From UMGS1474 sp050946775 (GTDB lineage: Bacteria > Bacillota > Clostridia > Oscillospirales > Acutalibacteraceae): 21,551 nucleotides of DNA. Where the stretch lies: the NCBI GenBank assembly GCA_050946775.1, contig JBMNVL010000019.1, positions 1 through 21,551 of the forward strand, given 5' to 3'. The notes under the pieces are model-generated. The model saw nothing but the letters and a program-made list of their open reading frames with translations, was not told where the DNA came from and did not search any database. Both the position numbers and the translations under genes were made by a program. This document shows, in pieces, positions 13,292-21,551 of this stretch. The first letter of the stretch is position 1; the number at the start of each line of letters is the position of its first letter.

Positions 13292-13750
13292 TCACACCGT
13301 TCTGTCGTTTTCGTTTTTGTAGGCGACCGCCTGGGCGAACAGCTCCGCCAGCACCAGCAGCACCAGTCCCACCACCGCGAAGGTGACGAAGACCGCGACC
13401 ATAAAAAAACGAGTCACCGTGAAAACGGCGACAAAATAAAACGCCGCCTGTACCAGACACAGTCCGCCCATCACCCGCAGCCGGCGGACGGTGTTCGCCG
13501 AAAACGCGCGGGAGTGGATGACGTTGCGCATCAATCCGTGCGCCTGCCACAGGATCAGCTCCGCCAATACGCCGGATACCGCCAGCACCAGCAGATATTT
13601 TTCATACCATCCGTCGGTGCCGGGGCGGTGGATGGTCACCAGCGGAATGCTCCACGGCAGGGTGACGGTCAGCACCGCCGCCAGCGCCATCAGCACGATC
13701 AGCGCGATCTCGATAGCGCGGGCAAACGCCCGTTTGCCGGTGATCCACAT
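13292..13750 (-). CDS. DUF2975 four-helix membrane protein (YoaS-like)
   Basis: The protein is 152 aa with four hydrophobic segments (about 14-36, 51-69, 92-113 and 116-143). The loop between the second and third helices, LMRNVIHSRAFSANTVRRLRVMG, is the conserved 'F...N...LR..G' stretch of DUF2975. Function is unknown; the family is linked to small XRE regulators, perhaps controlling their activity at the membrane. The ATG at 13750 is chosen because AAAGGAGG lies 9 nt upstream; longer in-frame starts to 13819 would overlap the promoter. It is the first gene of a three-gene minus-strand operon. Confidence 0.85.
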   Translation of the reverse strand: MWITGKRAFARAIEIALIVLMALAAVLTVTLPWSIPLVTIHRPGTDGWYEKYLLVLAVSGVLAELILWQAHGLMRNVIHSRAFSANTVRRLRVMGGLCLVQAAFYFVAVFTVTRFFMVAVFVTFAVVGLVLLVLAELFAQAVAYKNENDRTV

Positions 13751-13790
13751 CCGCGGCGACCTCCTTTGACAAGATTCTTCGCAATATATC

Positions 13791-13819
13791 AGTATAGCGT
13801 AAATGCAAGAAAAAATCAA
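13791..13819 (-). promoter_or_regulatory. Sigma-A promoter of the DUF2975-XRE-carboxypeptidase operon
   Basis: On the minus strand TTGATT (13819-13814) and TATACT (13796-13791) are 17 bases apart. The -10 box is about 40 bases upstream of the DUF2975 ATG. Confidence 0.75.
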
Positions 13820-13841
13820 GAGGAAAACCTTGGAAAAAAGA

Positions 13842-13870
13842 TTGTATTTCGCGCCCGTTTGTGGTAATAT
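13842..13870 (+). promoter_or_regulatory. Sigma-A promoter of secA
   Basis: TTGTAT (13842-13847) and TAATAT (13865-13870) are 17 bases apart. The inferred start near 13877 gives a leader of about 44 nt. The -35 box is 22 bases from that of the divergent operon, back to back. Confidence 0.72.
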
Positions 13871-13920
13871 GGTTTATATATGCGCTTTCTTTAGTTTTTT
13901 ACGTCAAACGAGGTGTCATT

Positions 13921-16665
13921 ATGGGATTGATCAAGGCCCTGTTCGGGGATTACAGCAAACGGGAGATCAAACGGATCCAGCCCCTGTGCGACAAGGTGTT
14001 GGGCCTGGAAGAAACCTATAAAACGATGGACGAGGCAACCCTGATCGGCCAGACAAACGTCCTCAAGCAGCGGCTGCAAAACGGCGAAACGGTGGACGAT
14101 ATTCTGCCCGAAGCCTTCGCCGTCTGCCGCGAGGCCAGCGCCCGGGTGCTGGGGATGCGGCATTTTCCGGTGCAGATCCTGGGCGGCATCATCCTGCATC
14201 AGGGGCGGATCGCCGAGATGAAAACCGGTGAAGGCAAGACTCTGGTCGCCACCCTGCCGGCCTACCTCAACGGTCTGACCGGAAACGGGGTGCACATCGT
14301 CACCGTCAACGATTACCTCGCCCGGCGCGACAGCGAATGGATGGGCAAGGTCTACCGGTATCTCGGGCTGAGCGTCGGTCTGGTCGTCCACGGCCAGACC
14401 GGGGACGAGCGGCGCGCCGCTTACGCCGCCGATATCACCTACGGCACCAACAACGAGTTGGGGTTCGACTATCTGCGGGACAACATGGTCATTTACAAAA
14501 AGGACAAGGTCCAGCGTGGTCACGCCTTCGCCATCGTCGACGAGGTGGACTCGATTTTGATCGACGAGGCCCGTACCCCGCTGATCATTTCGGGCCAGGG
14601 CGACAAATCCACCGATCTGTACCGGCTGGCGGATTCCTTTGCCAAAACGCTGAAGATGCACAAGATCAAGGAAGTCGACGCCAAGCAGGAGATGGACGTG
14701 ATTGAGGGCGACTACATCGTCGACGAAAAGGCCCGCACCGCCACCCTGACCCAGTCGGGCGTCAAAAAGGCCGAGGGCTTTTTCAAGGTGGAAAACCTGA
14801 TGGACGCCGACAACGTCACCCTTTTGCACCACATCAACCAGGCGATCAAGGCCCGGGGCGTGATGACCCGGGACGTCGACTACGTCGTCAAGGACGGGCA
14901 GGTGCTGATCGTCGACGAGTTCACCGGCCGGCTGATGTTCGGCCGCCGGTACAACGAGGGACTGCACCAGGCCATCGAAGCCAAAGAGGGCGTCAAGGTG
15001 GAGCGGGAAAGCAAGACCCTCGCCACCATCACCTTCCAGAACTTTTTCCGGCTGTACCGCAAGCTGTCGGGCATGACGGGTACCGCCATGACCGAATCCA
15101 CCGAATTCGAGCAGATCTATAAGCTCGACGTGGTGGAGATCCCCACCAACAAGCCGATGGCGCGCGACGATCTGCCCGACAGCGTCTACAAGACCGAAAT
15201 GGGCAAATTCCGCGCCGTCATCGCCCAGATCGAGGAATGCCACGCCCGTCAGCAGCCGGTGCTGGTGGGCACCATTTCCATCGAGAAATCCGAACTGCTC
15301 AGCAAAATGCTCAAGGCCCGCGGGATCGCCCACGAGGTCCTCAACGCCAAGCACCACGAGAAGGAAGCCGAGATCGTGGCGCAGGCCGGCAAGATCGGGG
15401 CGGTGACCATCGCCACCAACATGGCCGGGCGCGGTACCGACATTATGCTGGGCGGCAACCCCGAATTTCTCGCCAAGGCCGAGATGCGCCGGATGGGGAT
15501 CCCCGAGGAGCTGATCGTCGAATCCACCGCCTACGGCGAGACCGACAACGGGGAGATCCTCGAGGCCCGGCGGACCTTCCGGGAGCTCAACGACAAATAC
15601 AAAGCGCAGATCGCCCCCGAGGCGGACGCGGTGCGCGCCGCCGGCGGTCTGTTCATCATCGGCACCGAGCGGCACGAGTCCCGCCGGATCGACAACCAGC
15701 TGCGCGGCCGGTCGGGCCGTCAGGGCGATCCCGGCGCGTCCCGCTTTTTCCTGTCGCTGCAGGACGATCTGATGCGGCTGTTCGGCGGCGAGCGGATCAA
15801 CGGGATGATGGAAACGCTGGGCATCGACGAGGATACCCCCATCGAAAACGGCATGCTGACCCGCTCCATCGAAAGCGCCCAGCGCCGGGTGGAGGAACGC
15901 AACTTTGGCATCCGCCGCAACGTGCTGCAGTACGACGACGTGATGAACCGCCAGCGGGAAATCATCTACACCCAGCGCGATCAGGTGCTCGACGGCGAAT
16001 CGGTCAAGGACAGCATTCTGAAAATGCTGCGGGAGACCTTTACCGCCAACGTGCAGACCTATTGCGCCGGCGAGGATCACACCGCGTGGAATATGGACGG
16101 TCTGCGGGATTATTTCCGCGGCTGGATCGGCACCGACGACGATTTCCGCTACACCCCGCAGGAGCTGGAGGATCTTGAGGCGAGCGATATCGCCAAAAAG
16201 ATGATCGACCGGGCGCTGTTCGTGTACGAGCAAAAGGAAAAGCAGTACGGTCCCGAGATCATGCGGGAGCTGGAGCGGGTGGTGCTGCTCAAAACGGTCG
16301 ACCGCTACTGGATGGATCACATCGACAATATGGACGAGCTGCGCAAGGGCATTCACCTGCGGGCCTACGGCCAAAAAGACCCGGTGGTGCTTTACCGGAT
16401 CGAGGGCTTTGATATGTTCGACGGAATGATCGCCGCCATTCAGGAGGACACCGTCCGGCTGATGCTGACGGCGCAGATCCGTCAGGCCGAAGAGCCCAAG
16501 CGGGAGCAGGTCGCCAAAGAGACCGGCACCTCCGCCGACGGCACCAACGCGCCCCGTACCGTGCGCAAAACCGCCGCCCAAAAGGTCGGGCGCAACGATC
16601 CGTGTCCCTGCGGCAGCGGGCTGAAATACAAAAAATGCTGCGGCCGGGGCCAAAACGCCGAATAA
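13921..16665 (+). CDS. secA: Preprotein translocase ATPase SecA
   Basis: SecA is the cytoplasmic ATPase that drives unfolded preproteins through SecYEG. The 914-aa protein starts MGLIKALFGDYSKREIKR. Walker A is MKTGEGKTL (from about residue 100), the DEVDS Walker B is near 207, and the conserved LSGMTGTAMTE and helicase-motif RGTDIMLGG are present. GRSGRQGDPG follows in the second nucleotide-binding domain. The C terminus is the zinc-binding SEC-C motif (GRNDPCPCGSGLKYKKCC), which binds SecB or ribosomes in other species. Length is normal to slightly long. The ATG at 13921 follows GAGGTG; an upstream in-frame GTG at 13861 overlaps the promoter and adds a hydrophobic stretch foreign to SecA. 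The next gene follows after 36 nt without a terminator. Confidence 0.98.
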   Translation: MGLIKALFGDYSKREIKRIQPLCDKVLGLEETYKTMDEATLIGQTNVLKQRLQNGETVDDILPEAFAVCREASARVLGMRHFPVQILGGIILHQGRIAEMKTGEGKTLVATLPAYLNGLTGNGVHIVTVNDYLARRDSEWMGKVYRYLGLSVGLVVHGQTGDERRAAYAADITYGTNNELGFDYLRDNMVIYKKDKVQRGHAFAIVDEVDSILIDEARTPLIISGQGDKSTDLYRLADSFAKTLKMHKIKEVDAKQEMDVIEGDYIVDEKARTATLTQSGVKKAEGFFKVENLMDADNVTLLHHINQAIKARGVMTRDVDYVVKDGQVLIVDEFTGRLMFGRRYNEGLHQAIEAKEGVKVERESKTLATITFQNFFRLYRKLSGMTGTAMTESTEFEQIYKLDVVEIPTNKPMARDDLPDSVYKTEMGKFRAVIAQIEECHARQQPVLVGTISIEKSELLSKMLKARGIAHEVLNAKHHEKEAEIVAQAGKIGAVTIATNMAGRGTDIMLGGNPEFLAKAEMRRMGIPEELIVESTAYGETDNGEILEARRTFRELNDKYKAQIAPEADAVRAAGGLFIIGTERHESRRIDNQLRGRSGRQGDPGASRFFLSLQDDLMRLFGGERINGMMETLGIDEDTPIENGMLTRSIESAQRRVEERNFGIRRNVLQYDDVMNRQREIIYTQRDQVLDGESVKDSILKMLRETFTANVQTYCAGEDHTAWNMDGLRDYFRGWIGTDDDFRYTPQELEDLEASDIAKKMIDRALFVYEQKEKQYGPEIMRELERVVLLKTVDRYWMDHIDNMDELRKGIHLRAYGQKDPVVLYRIEGFDMFDGMIAAIQEDTVRLMLTAQIRQAEEPKREQVAKETGTSADGTNAPRTVRKTAAQKVGRNDPCPCGSGLKYKKCCGRGQNAE

Positions 16666-16701
16666 CATCGCTTAGTCATTCTCCCAGCGAGGTGCAATTT
16701 T

Positions 16702-18513
16702 ATGGACGTGGAAACGACGCAACATTCCCATTTCGACAGCGAAGACATCATGCGGCAGGAGCAGAATTTCATCGACTATTACACCGTCGGTGAAAAACGT
16801 CCCCTGCGGCTGCTGTTCAAGCTGTACCGCGGGCATTACCGCCATCTGCTGCTCTCGGCGCTGTTTTTCGTGCTGAAGGTCAGCCCCACCTGGGTGATGC
16901 CCATTGCCACCGCCAACGTCATCAACATCGCCACTCAGAGAGCGCCCGGCACCGCCATCCAGATCGTCTACTGGGTGGCGCTGGAGCTGTTTTTGGTGGC
17001 GATGAACGTGCCCACCCACTACCTGCACATCCGCTTTTACAGTCTGGCTACCCGCAGCGTCGAGGCGGGACTGCGGGGCGCGATGGTGCGCAAGCTGCAG
17101 CAATTGTCCATCGGCTTTCACAAGGAAATGGAATCCGGCCGCATCCAGTCCAAGGTGATGCGGGACGTGGAGGCGATCGAGGCGTTCTCCTCCCAGGTGC
17201 TGATCTCCCTGTTCAGCATCATTCTCAATTTGGCGGTGGCGTTGACCGTGGTCTTCACCACCAACCGCACGGTGTTTTTGTTCTTCATCCTCTGCGCGCC
17301 GGTAGGCGGCTTTACGGTGCAGCTTTTCCGCAAAAACATCCGCCGGCGCAACCGGGAATTCCGCCAGGAGATCGAGCGCACCTCCGCCGAGGTGATGGAC
17401 ATGGTGGAGCTGATCCCCGTCACCCGCGCCCACGCGCTGGAAAACAAGGAGATCCGCCGGATGACCGAGCAGCTCAACACGGTGGCGGAAAAGGGCTTTC
17501 AGCTGGATCTGACCCAGAATATGTTCACCGCCGCCAGTTGGGTGGTCTTCCAGACCTTCCAGCTGATCTGCCTTGGCACCACCAGCTTTTTCGCCTTCAA
17601 CGCCATCATCTCGGTGGGCGAGATCGCCCTGTACCAAAGCTATTTCGGCAACGTGGTGGGCCAGGTGTCCCAGCTGATGCAGCTGCTGCCCACCCTGACC
17701 AAGGGCACCGAATCCATCCTGTCGGTGGGCGAAATTCTGGCCGCCCACGATATCGAGGACAACGCCGGCAAAAAACGGCTCAAGCATCTTGACGGCGTCT
17801 ACGAGTTCCGGGACGTCTGCTTCCAATACGACGACCGTACCCACGTGCTGGATCATTTCAACCTGACCGTCCAAAAGGGCGAAACGGTGGCGCTGGTGGG
17901 CGAATCGGGCGCCGGCAAATCCACCGTGCTCAACATCGTGATCGGCTTCAACAAGCCCACCTCCGGGCGGGTGCTGATCGACGGACAGGACATCCACTTC
18001 CTCGATCTGCACGCCTACCGCAAATTCATCGCCGTGGTGCCCCAGACCAGTATCCTTTTCAACGGCACCATCCGCGACAACATCACCTACGGTCTGCCTT
18101 CGGTGAGCGAGGAGCAGCTGGCCGCCGCCGTAGAGGCCGCCAATCTGACCGAGCTGATCCAGAGCCTGCCCGACGGGCTGGATACCCTCGTCGGCGAGCA
18201 CGGCGGCAAACTGTCGGGCGGTCAGCGCCAGCGGATCTCCATCGCCCGCGCCATCATCCGCGACCCGCGGGTGATCGTCTTTGACGAGGCGACCTCGGCG
18301 CTGGACAGCATCTCCGAAAAGCAGATCCAGACCGCCATCAACAACCTGACCCGCGACCGCACCACCTTCATCGTCGCCCACCGGCTGTCCACCATCCGGG
18401 ACGCCGACAAGATCGCCGTGCTGCGGGAAGGCAAATGCGTCGAGTTCGGCACCTATGACGAGCTGATGGCCAAACAGGGCGAATTTTACAAAATGAAAGT
18501 CCTGCAATCGTAA
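16702..18513 (+). CDS. ABC exporter half-transporter (membrane domain fused to ATPase)
   Basis: The protein is 603 aa. An N-terminal type IV ABC exporter membrane domain (about 35-330) has six hydrophobic segments. The nucleotide-binding domain holds Walker A GESGAGKST (about 400-408), a Q-loop in VVPQTSILF, signature LSGGQRQR (about 504-511), Walker B VIVFDEATS (about 524-532) and the H-loop AHRLST. It should work as a homodimer or with an unseen partner. The substrate cannot be told from sequence; relatives export lipids, peptides or drugs. It follows secA after 36 nt with GAGGTG as ribosome-binding site and could be read through from it, although a functional link is not implied. Confidence 0.93.
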   Translation: MDVETTQHSHFDSEDIMRQEQNFIDYYTVGEKRPLRLLFKLYRGHYRHLLLSALFFVLKVSPTWVMPIATANVINIATQRAPGTAIQIVYWVALELFLVAMNVPTHYLHIRFYSLATRSVEAGLRGAMVRKLQQLSIGFHKEMESGRIQSKVMRDVEAIEAFSSQVLISLFSIILNLAVALTVVFTTNRTVFLFFILCAPVGGFTVQLFRKNIRRRNREFRQEIERTSAEVMDMVELIPVTRAHALENKEIRRMTEQLNTVAEKGFQLDLTQNMFTAASWVVFQTFQLICLGTTSFFAFNAIISVGEIALYQSYFGNVVGQVSQLMQLLPTLTKGTESILSVGEILAAHDIEDNAGKKRLKHLDGVYEFRDVCFQYDDRTHVLDHFNLTVQKGETVALVGESGAGKSTVLNIVIGFNKPTSGRVLIDGQDIHFLDLHAYRKFIAVVPQTSILFNGTIRDNITYGLPSVSEEQLAAAVEAANLTELIQSLPDGLDTLVGEHGGKLSGGQRQRISIARAIIRDPRVIVFDEATSALDSISEKQIQTAINNLTRDRTTFIVAHRLSTIRDADKIAVLREGKCVEFGTYDELMAKQGEFYKMKVLQS

Positions 18514-18536
18514 AGCGGCGATTGGATATCGCAAAG

Positions 18537-18622
18537 AAAGATCCTTCGGGCAAAAGCCCTCAGGATGACCCCGCTGCCAATAGCGTCGTCATTCTGAGGA
18601 GCGAAAGCGACGAAGAATCTTT
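18537..18622. repeat. Dispersed inverted-repeat element (about 86 nt) before ychF
   Basis: The ends AAAGATCCTTCG (18537-18548) and CGAAGAATCTTT (18611-18622) are inverted with one mismatch. A second inner pair, CAGGATGAC with GTCATTCTG, also matches. Inner GGGC-AAAA-GCCC and GCGAAAGC hairpins sit in each half. The block GTCATTCTGAGGAGCGAAAG is one I recognise as a repeat scattered through many bacterial, especially clostridial, genomes. It has no gene and differs in sequence from the 148-nt repeat. Confidence 0.78.
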
Positions 18623-18658
18623 TCGCATAAAGCTGATTCAGGCAAAGGAGAAAACACC

Positions 18659-19756
18659 ATGAAATTAGGCATCGTCGGTTTGCCCAACGTGGGCAAATCC
18701 ACCCTCTTCAACGCCATCACCAACGCCGGCGCCCAAAGCGCCAACTACCCGTTTTGCACCATCGACCCCAACGTGGGCGTGGTGGCGGTCCCCGACGACC
18801 GGCTGACAAAGCTGGCCGAGCTGTACCACCCCGAAAAGGTCACCCCGGCGGTGATCGAGTTCGTCGATATCGCCGGACTGGTCAAGGGCGCCAGCAAGGG
18901 CGAAGGGCTGGGCAACAAGTTCCTCGCCAACATCCGGGAGGTGGACGCCATCGTCCACGTGGTGCGCTGTTTTGAGGACGACGACATCATCCACGTCGAC
19001 GGCAGCGTCGACCCGATGCGGGATATCGAGACCATCAACCTTGAGCTGATCTTCGCCGATATGGACATGGTCCAGCGACGGCTGGACCGCACCGTCAAGG
19101 CGATGAAGGGCGACAAATCCCTGCAAAGCGAGGTGGATTTCCTCACCCGGCTGAACGGCTGGCTGGAAAGCGGCAAGCCGGCACGGTCGCTGGAGATGAC
19201 CGACGACGAGAAAGCGATTCTCGCCACCATGGCGCTGCTGACCGCCAAACCGGTGATCTACGCCGCCAACATGAGCGAAAACGATTTTTCCTCTGGCAAC
19301 GCCGCCGGCAACCCCTTCTTCCAGAAGGTGGCGGCGCTGGCCAAGGCGGAGGGTGCGGAAATTCTGCCCATTTGCGCCAAGCTGGAGGAGGACATCGCCG
19401 GGATGGAGGAGGAGGAAAAGCTGCTTTTCCTGAACGAACTCGGGCTGGATCATTCGGGGCTGGACCGGCTGATCCAGGCCAGTTACCGGCTGCTGGGGCT
19501 GATCTCCTATCTGACCGCCGGCACGCCGGAGGTGCGCGCCTGGACCATCACCAAGGGCACCAAGGCGCCCCAGGCCGCCGGCAAGATCCACACCGATTTT
19601 GAGCGGGGCTTCATCCGCGCCGAGGTCATCCCCTACGAGGAGCTGATCGCCAACGGCTCCATTGCCGCCGCCAAGGAAAAGGGGCTGGTCCGCTCTGAGG
19701 GCAAGGATTACGTGATGCAGGACGGCGACGTGGTGCTGTTCCGGTTCAACGTGTGA
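18659..19756 (+). CDS. ychF: Redox-regulated ribosome-associated ATPase YchF (Obg family)
   Basis: YchF/OLA1 is a universally conserved P-loop protein of the Obg family that binds ribosomes and prefers ATP to GTP. It is 365 aa, the normal length. G1 is GLPNVGKST (residues 7-15), the switch I region is NYPFCTIDPNVGVV, G3 is DIAGLVKGASKGEGLGNKF, and the G4 position reads NMSE rather than the GTP-specific NKxD, the known basis of ATP preference. The TGS domain is at the C terminus (from about 280, ending AEVIPYEELI...VLFRFNV). The ATG follows AAAGGAG. The gene stands alone, between a dispersed repeat and a terminator. Confidence 0.97.
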   Translation: MKLGIVGLPNVGKSTLFNAITNAGAQSANYPFCTIDPNVGVVAVPDDRLTKLAELYHPEKVTPAVIEFVDIAGLVKGASKGEGLGNKFLANIREVDAIVHVVRCFEDDDIIHVDGSVDPMRDIETINLELIFADMDMVQRRLDRTVKAMKGDKSLQSEVDFLTRLNGWLESGKPARSLEMTDDEKAILATMALLTAKPVIYAANMSENDFSSGNAAGNPFFQKVAALAKAEGAEILPICAKLEEDIAGMEEEEKLLFLNELGLDHSGLDRLIQASYRLLGLISYLTAGTPEVRAWTITKGTKAPQAAGKIHTDFERGFIRAEVIPYEELIANGSIAAAKEKGLVRSEGKDYVMQDGDVVLFRFNV

Positions 19757-19765
19757 TACAAACCG

Positions 19766-19809
19766 AAAAACCCGCCGGGTGATCGTCTGACCGCCCGGCG
19801 GGTTTTTTT
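19766..19809. terminator. Bidirectional terminator between ychF and the DUF4340 gene
   Basis: A 14-bp stem (19766-19779 with 19794-19807) closes a 14-nt loop. Seven T residues (19803-19809) follow on the plus strand and five (19770-19766) on the minus strand. The flanking genes converge, ychF ending 9 bases to the left and the DUF4340 gene 7 bases to the right, so one hairpin can serve both. Confidence 0.88.
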
Positions 19810-19816
19810 ATACTTC

Positions 19817-21325
19817 TCAATACACCAGCACTTCTTTGCCGGCGAGATACTGCGCCATTTGCTTTTGCAGCGCCTCCACCGATCCGGCCGACACGGCGTA
19901 CACGTCGCCGTCCTGCATCACGCAGGTATACCGGCTGCCGGAGGTGCGGATCAGCCGCGCCTCGACCACGGTATCCCGGGTATCGGTCGATTCGATCCGG
20001 ATGGTCATATCCGCCTGGCCGGTGGAGGGCGGATCGGCGTCCCCGATCCGTTTGATCCCCATCATCACCTGATAGAGCTGGCGGAAATAATAGGTATCCT
20101 TCTGCTCGCCGTCCACTGTGACGGTCAGCATATCGTTGGCGTTGCCCGCTTCGGGATCGTGGGTCAGGATAAAGCGGGTTTCATTCCCCTGATCGACGAC
20201 GGTGATGGCGCCGATGCCGGTGATATCCTGCAAAAACAGCATGGTGCTGGCGATATCGTTATAGCCCATATCCTTCCACGGGATGGCGCCGCCCGACACG
20301 AGATAGATCACGTCGAGATCGTCCACCATCACGTAGTAAAGATCGCCCTCCAGCCCGTCGCCTACCGTCACGGTGTGGTTTTGCACCCCGTAATACCGGG
20401 TGGGCGCGTTGTCAACGCTGTCGTTTTCCCCGAGATTGCTGACGTCCTTGGATTCCACCGCGGTGACGATCTTCGCCACCGTCGAGGGGTGATCCAGCCC
20501 GCAGTCTTTTTTCTGCTGCTCGGTGGGATGGGCAAAGGCCGCCGATCCGGCGGTCAGCGAATAGGCGGCGGAAAACGCCTCGGTCGCGGCGGTATCGTTG
20601 GCGCCGCGGGAGAAGGGCTGCTCCACCCAATAGGTGTACAGCCGCATGGTGTCGCTGTCGGCGGTATTGGTGCGGCGCACCGTCAGGGGCTTGTCGCCCC
20701 GCACTCCGCCGGTCAGGGTGATGGAACGCATCACCGGCTGGCCGTTTTCGTCGTCCTTTTCCACCTCGGGCGCCGTCATCAGCGATACCCCGATATACCC
20801 CGCCGAGGGCAGGGTCAGCGTGTCGCTGAGCGTTTCGTCCACCATATAGATCTCCGGTTTGCCCTTCACGCGCAGGTACGTCTCCTCCGACGCGTGGGTG
20901 GTATCGCCCAGCTCCAGCGCCAGAGTGGCGCCGTCGGCGAAGGTGGCGGTCAGGGTGGCGGCGGGTTTGTCCAGCCCGTAATCGGCGTCGGCCTGCGGAT
21001 TGTCCAGCTTCCGGTTGGCGGTCAGCTTTTGCAGCGCGCCGGTCAGGGCGTCGACCGCGTCGGCGTTGACCGGCAGATCGGCGTATTGGGTCACCCCCAG
21101 CACCCCGTCTTCCTGCGACGCTATGGTGAAGCTCTCCCCCGTCAGGGCGATCTCCACCTTCGTCACGGCGGCGGCGGTATCCGACAGGGTCACCGACGTG
21201 TCCTCTTCGGGCGTCGGGTCATCGACGGCGGGCTTTTCGGTCAGCAGCAGCACCGCCGCCAGCGCGCCGCCCAGCACCGCCACCGCGATCAGCGCGATGA
21301 CGATGGTGCGTACCCGTTTGCTCAT
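19817..21325 (-). CDS. DUF4340 domain membrane-anchored protein of a GldG-type ABC transporter cluster
   Basis: The protein is 502 aa. A single N-terminal membrane anchor (about 7-29) is followed by an extracytoplasmic region containing DUF4340 (for example VDALTGALQKLTANRKLDNPQADADYGLDKPAATLT and FADGATLALELGD). Repeated strands such as YLRVKGKPEIYMVDE follow. DUF4340 proteins are commonly encoded next to uncharacterised ABC transporters annotated as GldF/GldG gliding-motility type, and the upstream gene fits this. Gliding itself is not implied in Clostridia. It overlaps the upstream gene by 4 nt (ATGA) and has AGGAGG ahead of its start. The transported substrate is unknown. Confidence 0.87.
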   Translation of the reverse strand: MSKRVRTIVIALIAVAVLGGALAAVLLLTEKPAVDDPTPEEDTSVTLSDTAAAVTKVEIALTGESFTIASQEDGVLGVTQYADLPVNADAVDALTGALQKLTANRKLDNPQADADYGLDKPAATLTATFADGATLALELGDTTHASEETYLRVKGKPEIYMVDETLSDTLTLPSAGYIGVSLMTAPEVEKDDENGQPVMRSITLTGGVRGDKPLTVRRTNTADSDTMRLYTYWVEQPFSRGANDTAATEAFSAAYSLTAGSAAFAHPTEQQKKDCGLDHPSTVAKIVTAVESKDVSNLGENDSVDNAPTRYYGVQNHTVTVGDGLEGDLYYVMVDDLDVIYLVSGGAIPWKDMGYNDIASTMLFLQDITGIGAITVVDQGNETRFILTHDPEAGNANDMLTVTVDGEQKDTYYFRQLYQVMMGIKRIGDADPPSTGQADMTIRIESTDTRDTVVEARLIRTSGSRYTCVMQDGDVYAVSAGSVEALQKQMAQYLAGKEVLVY

Positions 21326-21551
21326 AAGTGCCTCCTTCTCAGGAAGACCACCAGACCGATCACCAGCAGTCCCAGCGGCAGCACGTAGGTGAAGATCACG
21401 TTGAGTGCGCCGGCGCCGCCTTCACTGAACTGCAGCACGTCCTGCGTCAGATCCTGCGAGGGGATGGACAGTGCGTCGTCGTTGCCGTTGATATAGTTCA
21501 TGGTGTTGATCAGCACCGTTTCGTTGGCCATGCCGGGCAGGGTAAACAACT
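21322..21551 (-). CDS. C-terminal end of a GldG-type ABC transporter auxiliary/permease protein (partial)
   Basis: Only about 76 C-terminal residues are inside the window; the frame is open to the right edge. Visible are PGMANETVLINTMNYINGND, a family-like segment of the GldG/ABC_transp_aux group (the 'NxxFxxNxxxWL' position), then IPSQDLT and one membrane helix (ALNVIFTYVLPLGLLVIGLVVFL) ending in RRRHL, a typical single C-terminal anchor with basic cytoplasmic end. The TGA overlaps the DUF4340 ATG. The call rests on this tail plus its neighbour and needs the rest of the gene to confirm. Confidence 0.7.
   Translation of the reverse strand, partial: LFTLPGMANETVLINTMNYINGNDDALSIPSQDLTQDVLQFSEGGAGALNVIFTYVLPLGLLVIGLVVFLRRRHL

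Noticed and set aside
13891..16668. A 925-codon open frame antisense to secA, and similar long antisense frames opposite hydB, hydA, the ABC exporter, ychF and the carboxypeptidase
   Set aside because: They lie wholly opposite well-identified genes, have His/Asp/Gly-rich low-complexity translations, and arise from strong GC bias at third codon positions that removes stop codons on the other strand.
1..21551. tRNA or rRNA genes
   Set aside because: No cloverleaf with a T-loop consensus or rRNA-like stretch was noticed by eye in the intergenic regions. A covariance search was not possible.

Overview
The window looks like chromosome from a GC-rich (about 60%) anaerobic, spore-forming member of the Clostridia, probably the Oscillospirales/Ruminococcaceae side. 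The reasons are an uninterrupted sporulation sigma-K gene, a multi-subunit [FeFe]-hydrogenase operon of the fermentative, NAD-linked type, a Firmicutes-type rimP-nusA-rnpM-ylxQ-infB operon, and dispersed structured repeats of a kind common in gut Clostridia. The species assignment is inference. No rRNA, tRNA, CRISPR array, phage or transposase gene was seen.

Layout. Bases 1-3285 (minus strand) hold the translation/transcription operon rimP, nusA, rnpM (ylxR), ylxQ and the first third of infB, read from a recognisable sigma-A promoter with a hairpin in the leader. Bases 3286-3668 have no gene but hold a 148-nt structured repeat (copy A). Bases 3669-5163 (minus) carry an HPr-kinase-like P-loop protein and sigK. 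A hemolysin III/PAQR membrane protein (5376-6056, plus) follows from its own promoter and ends at a long hairpin. Bases 6186-11403 are the hydrogenase operon: promoter, hairpin-rich leader, hydC (NuoE-like), a lone histidine-kinase-type ATPase domain, an HndB-like [2Fe-2S] protein, hydB (NuoF-like), hydA ([FeFe] catalytic subunit), terminator. Repeat copy B and fragments fill 11404-11735. A minus-strand cluster (DUF2975 membrane protein, XRE regulator, lipoprotein D,D-carboxypeptidase) runs from 13819 to 11687. Divergently, secA and an ABC exporter half-transporter run right to 18513. A second dispersed repeat lies before ychF, whose terminator is shared with a convergent minus-strand DUF4340/GldG-type transporter cluster that enters from the right edge.

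How it works together. Most of the window is housekeeping: translation initiation and transcription elongation, protein export, a ribosome-associated ATPase, cell-wall trimming and late mother-cell sporulation control. The metabolic unit is the hydrogenase, which by family would couple NADH and reduced ferredoxin to H2 production.

The signal least explained by known genes is the 148-nt repeat. Its two copies have the same length but different sequence. In each copy the two terminal hairpins have loops exactly complementary to one another, and the loop sequences differ between copies while staying complementary. Copy B also contains a perfect three-way junction. All structural statements come from reading the bases by eye; no folding or database search was run.
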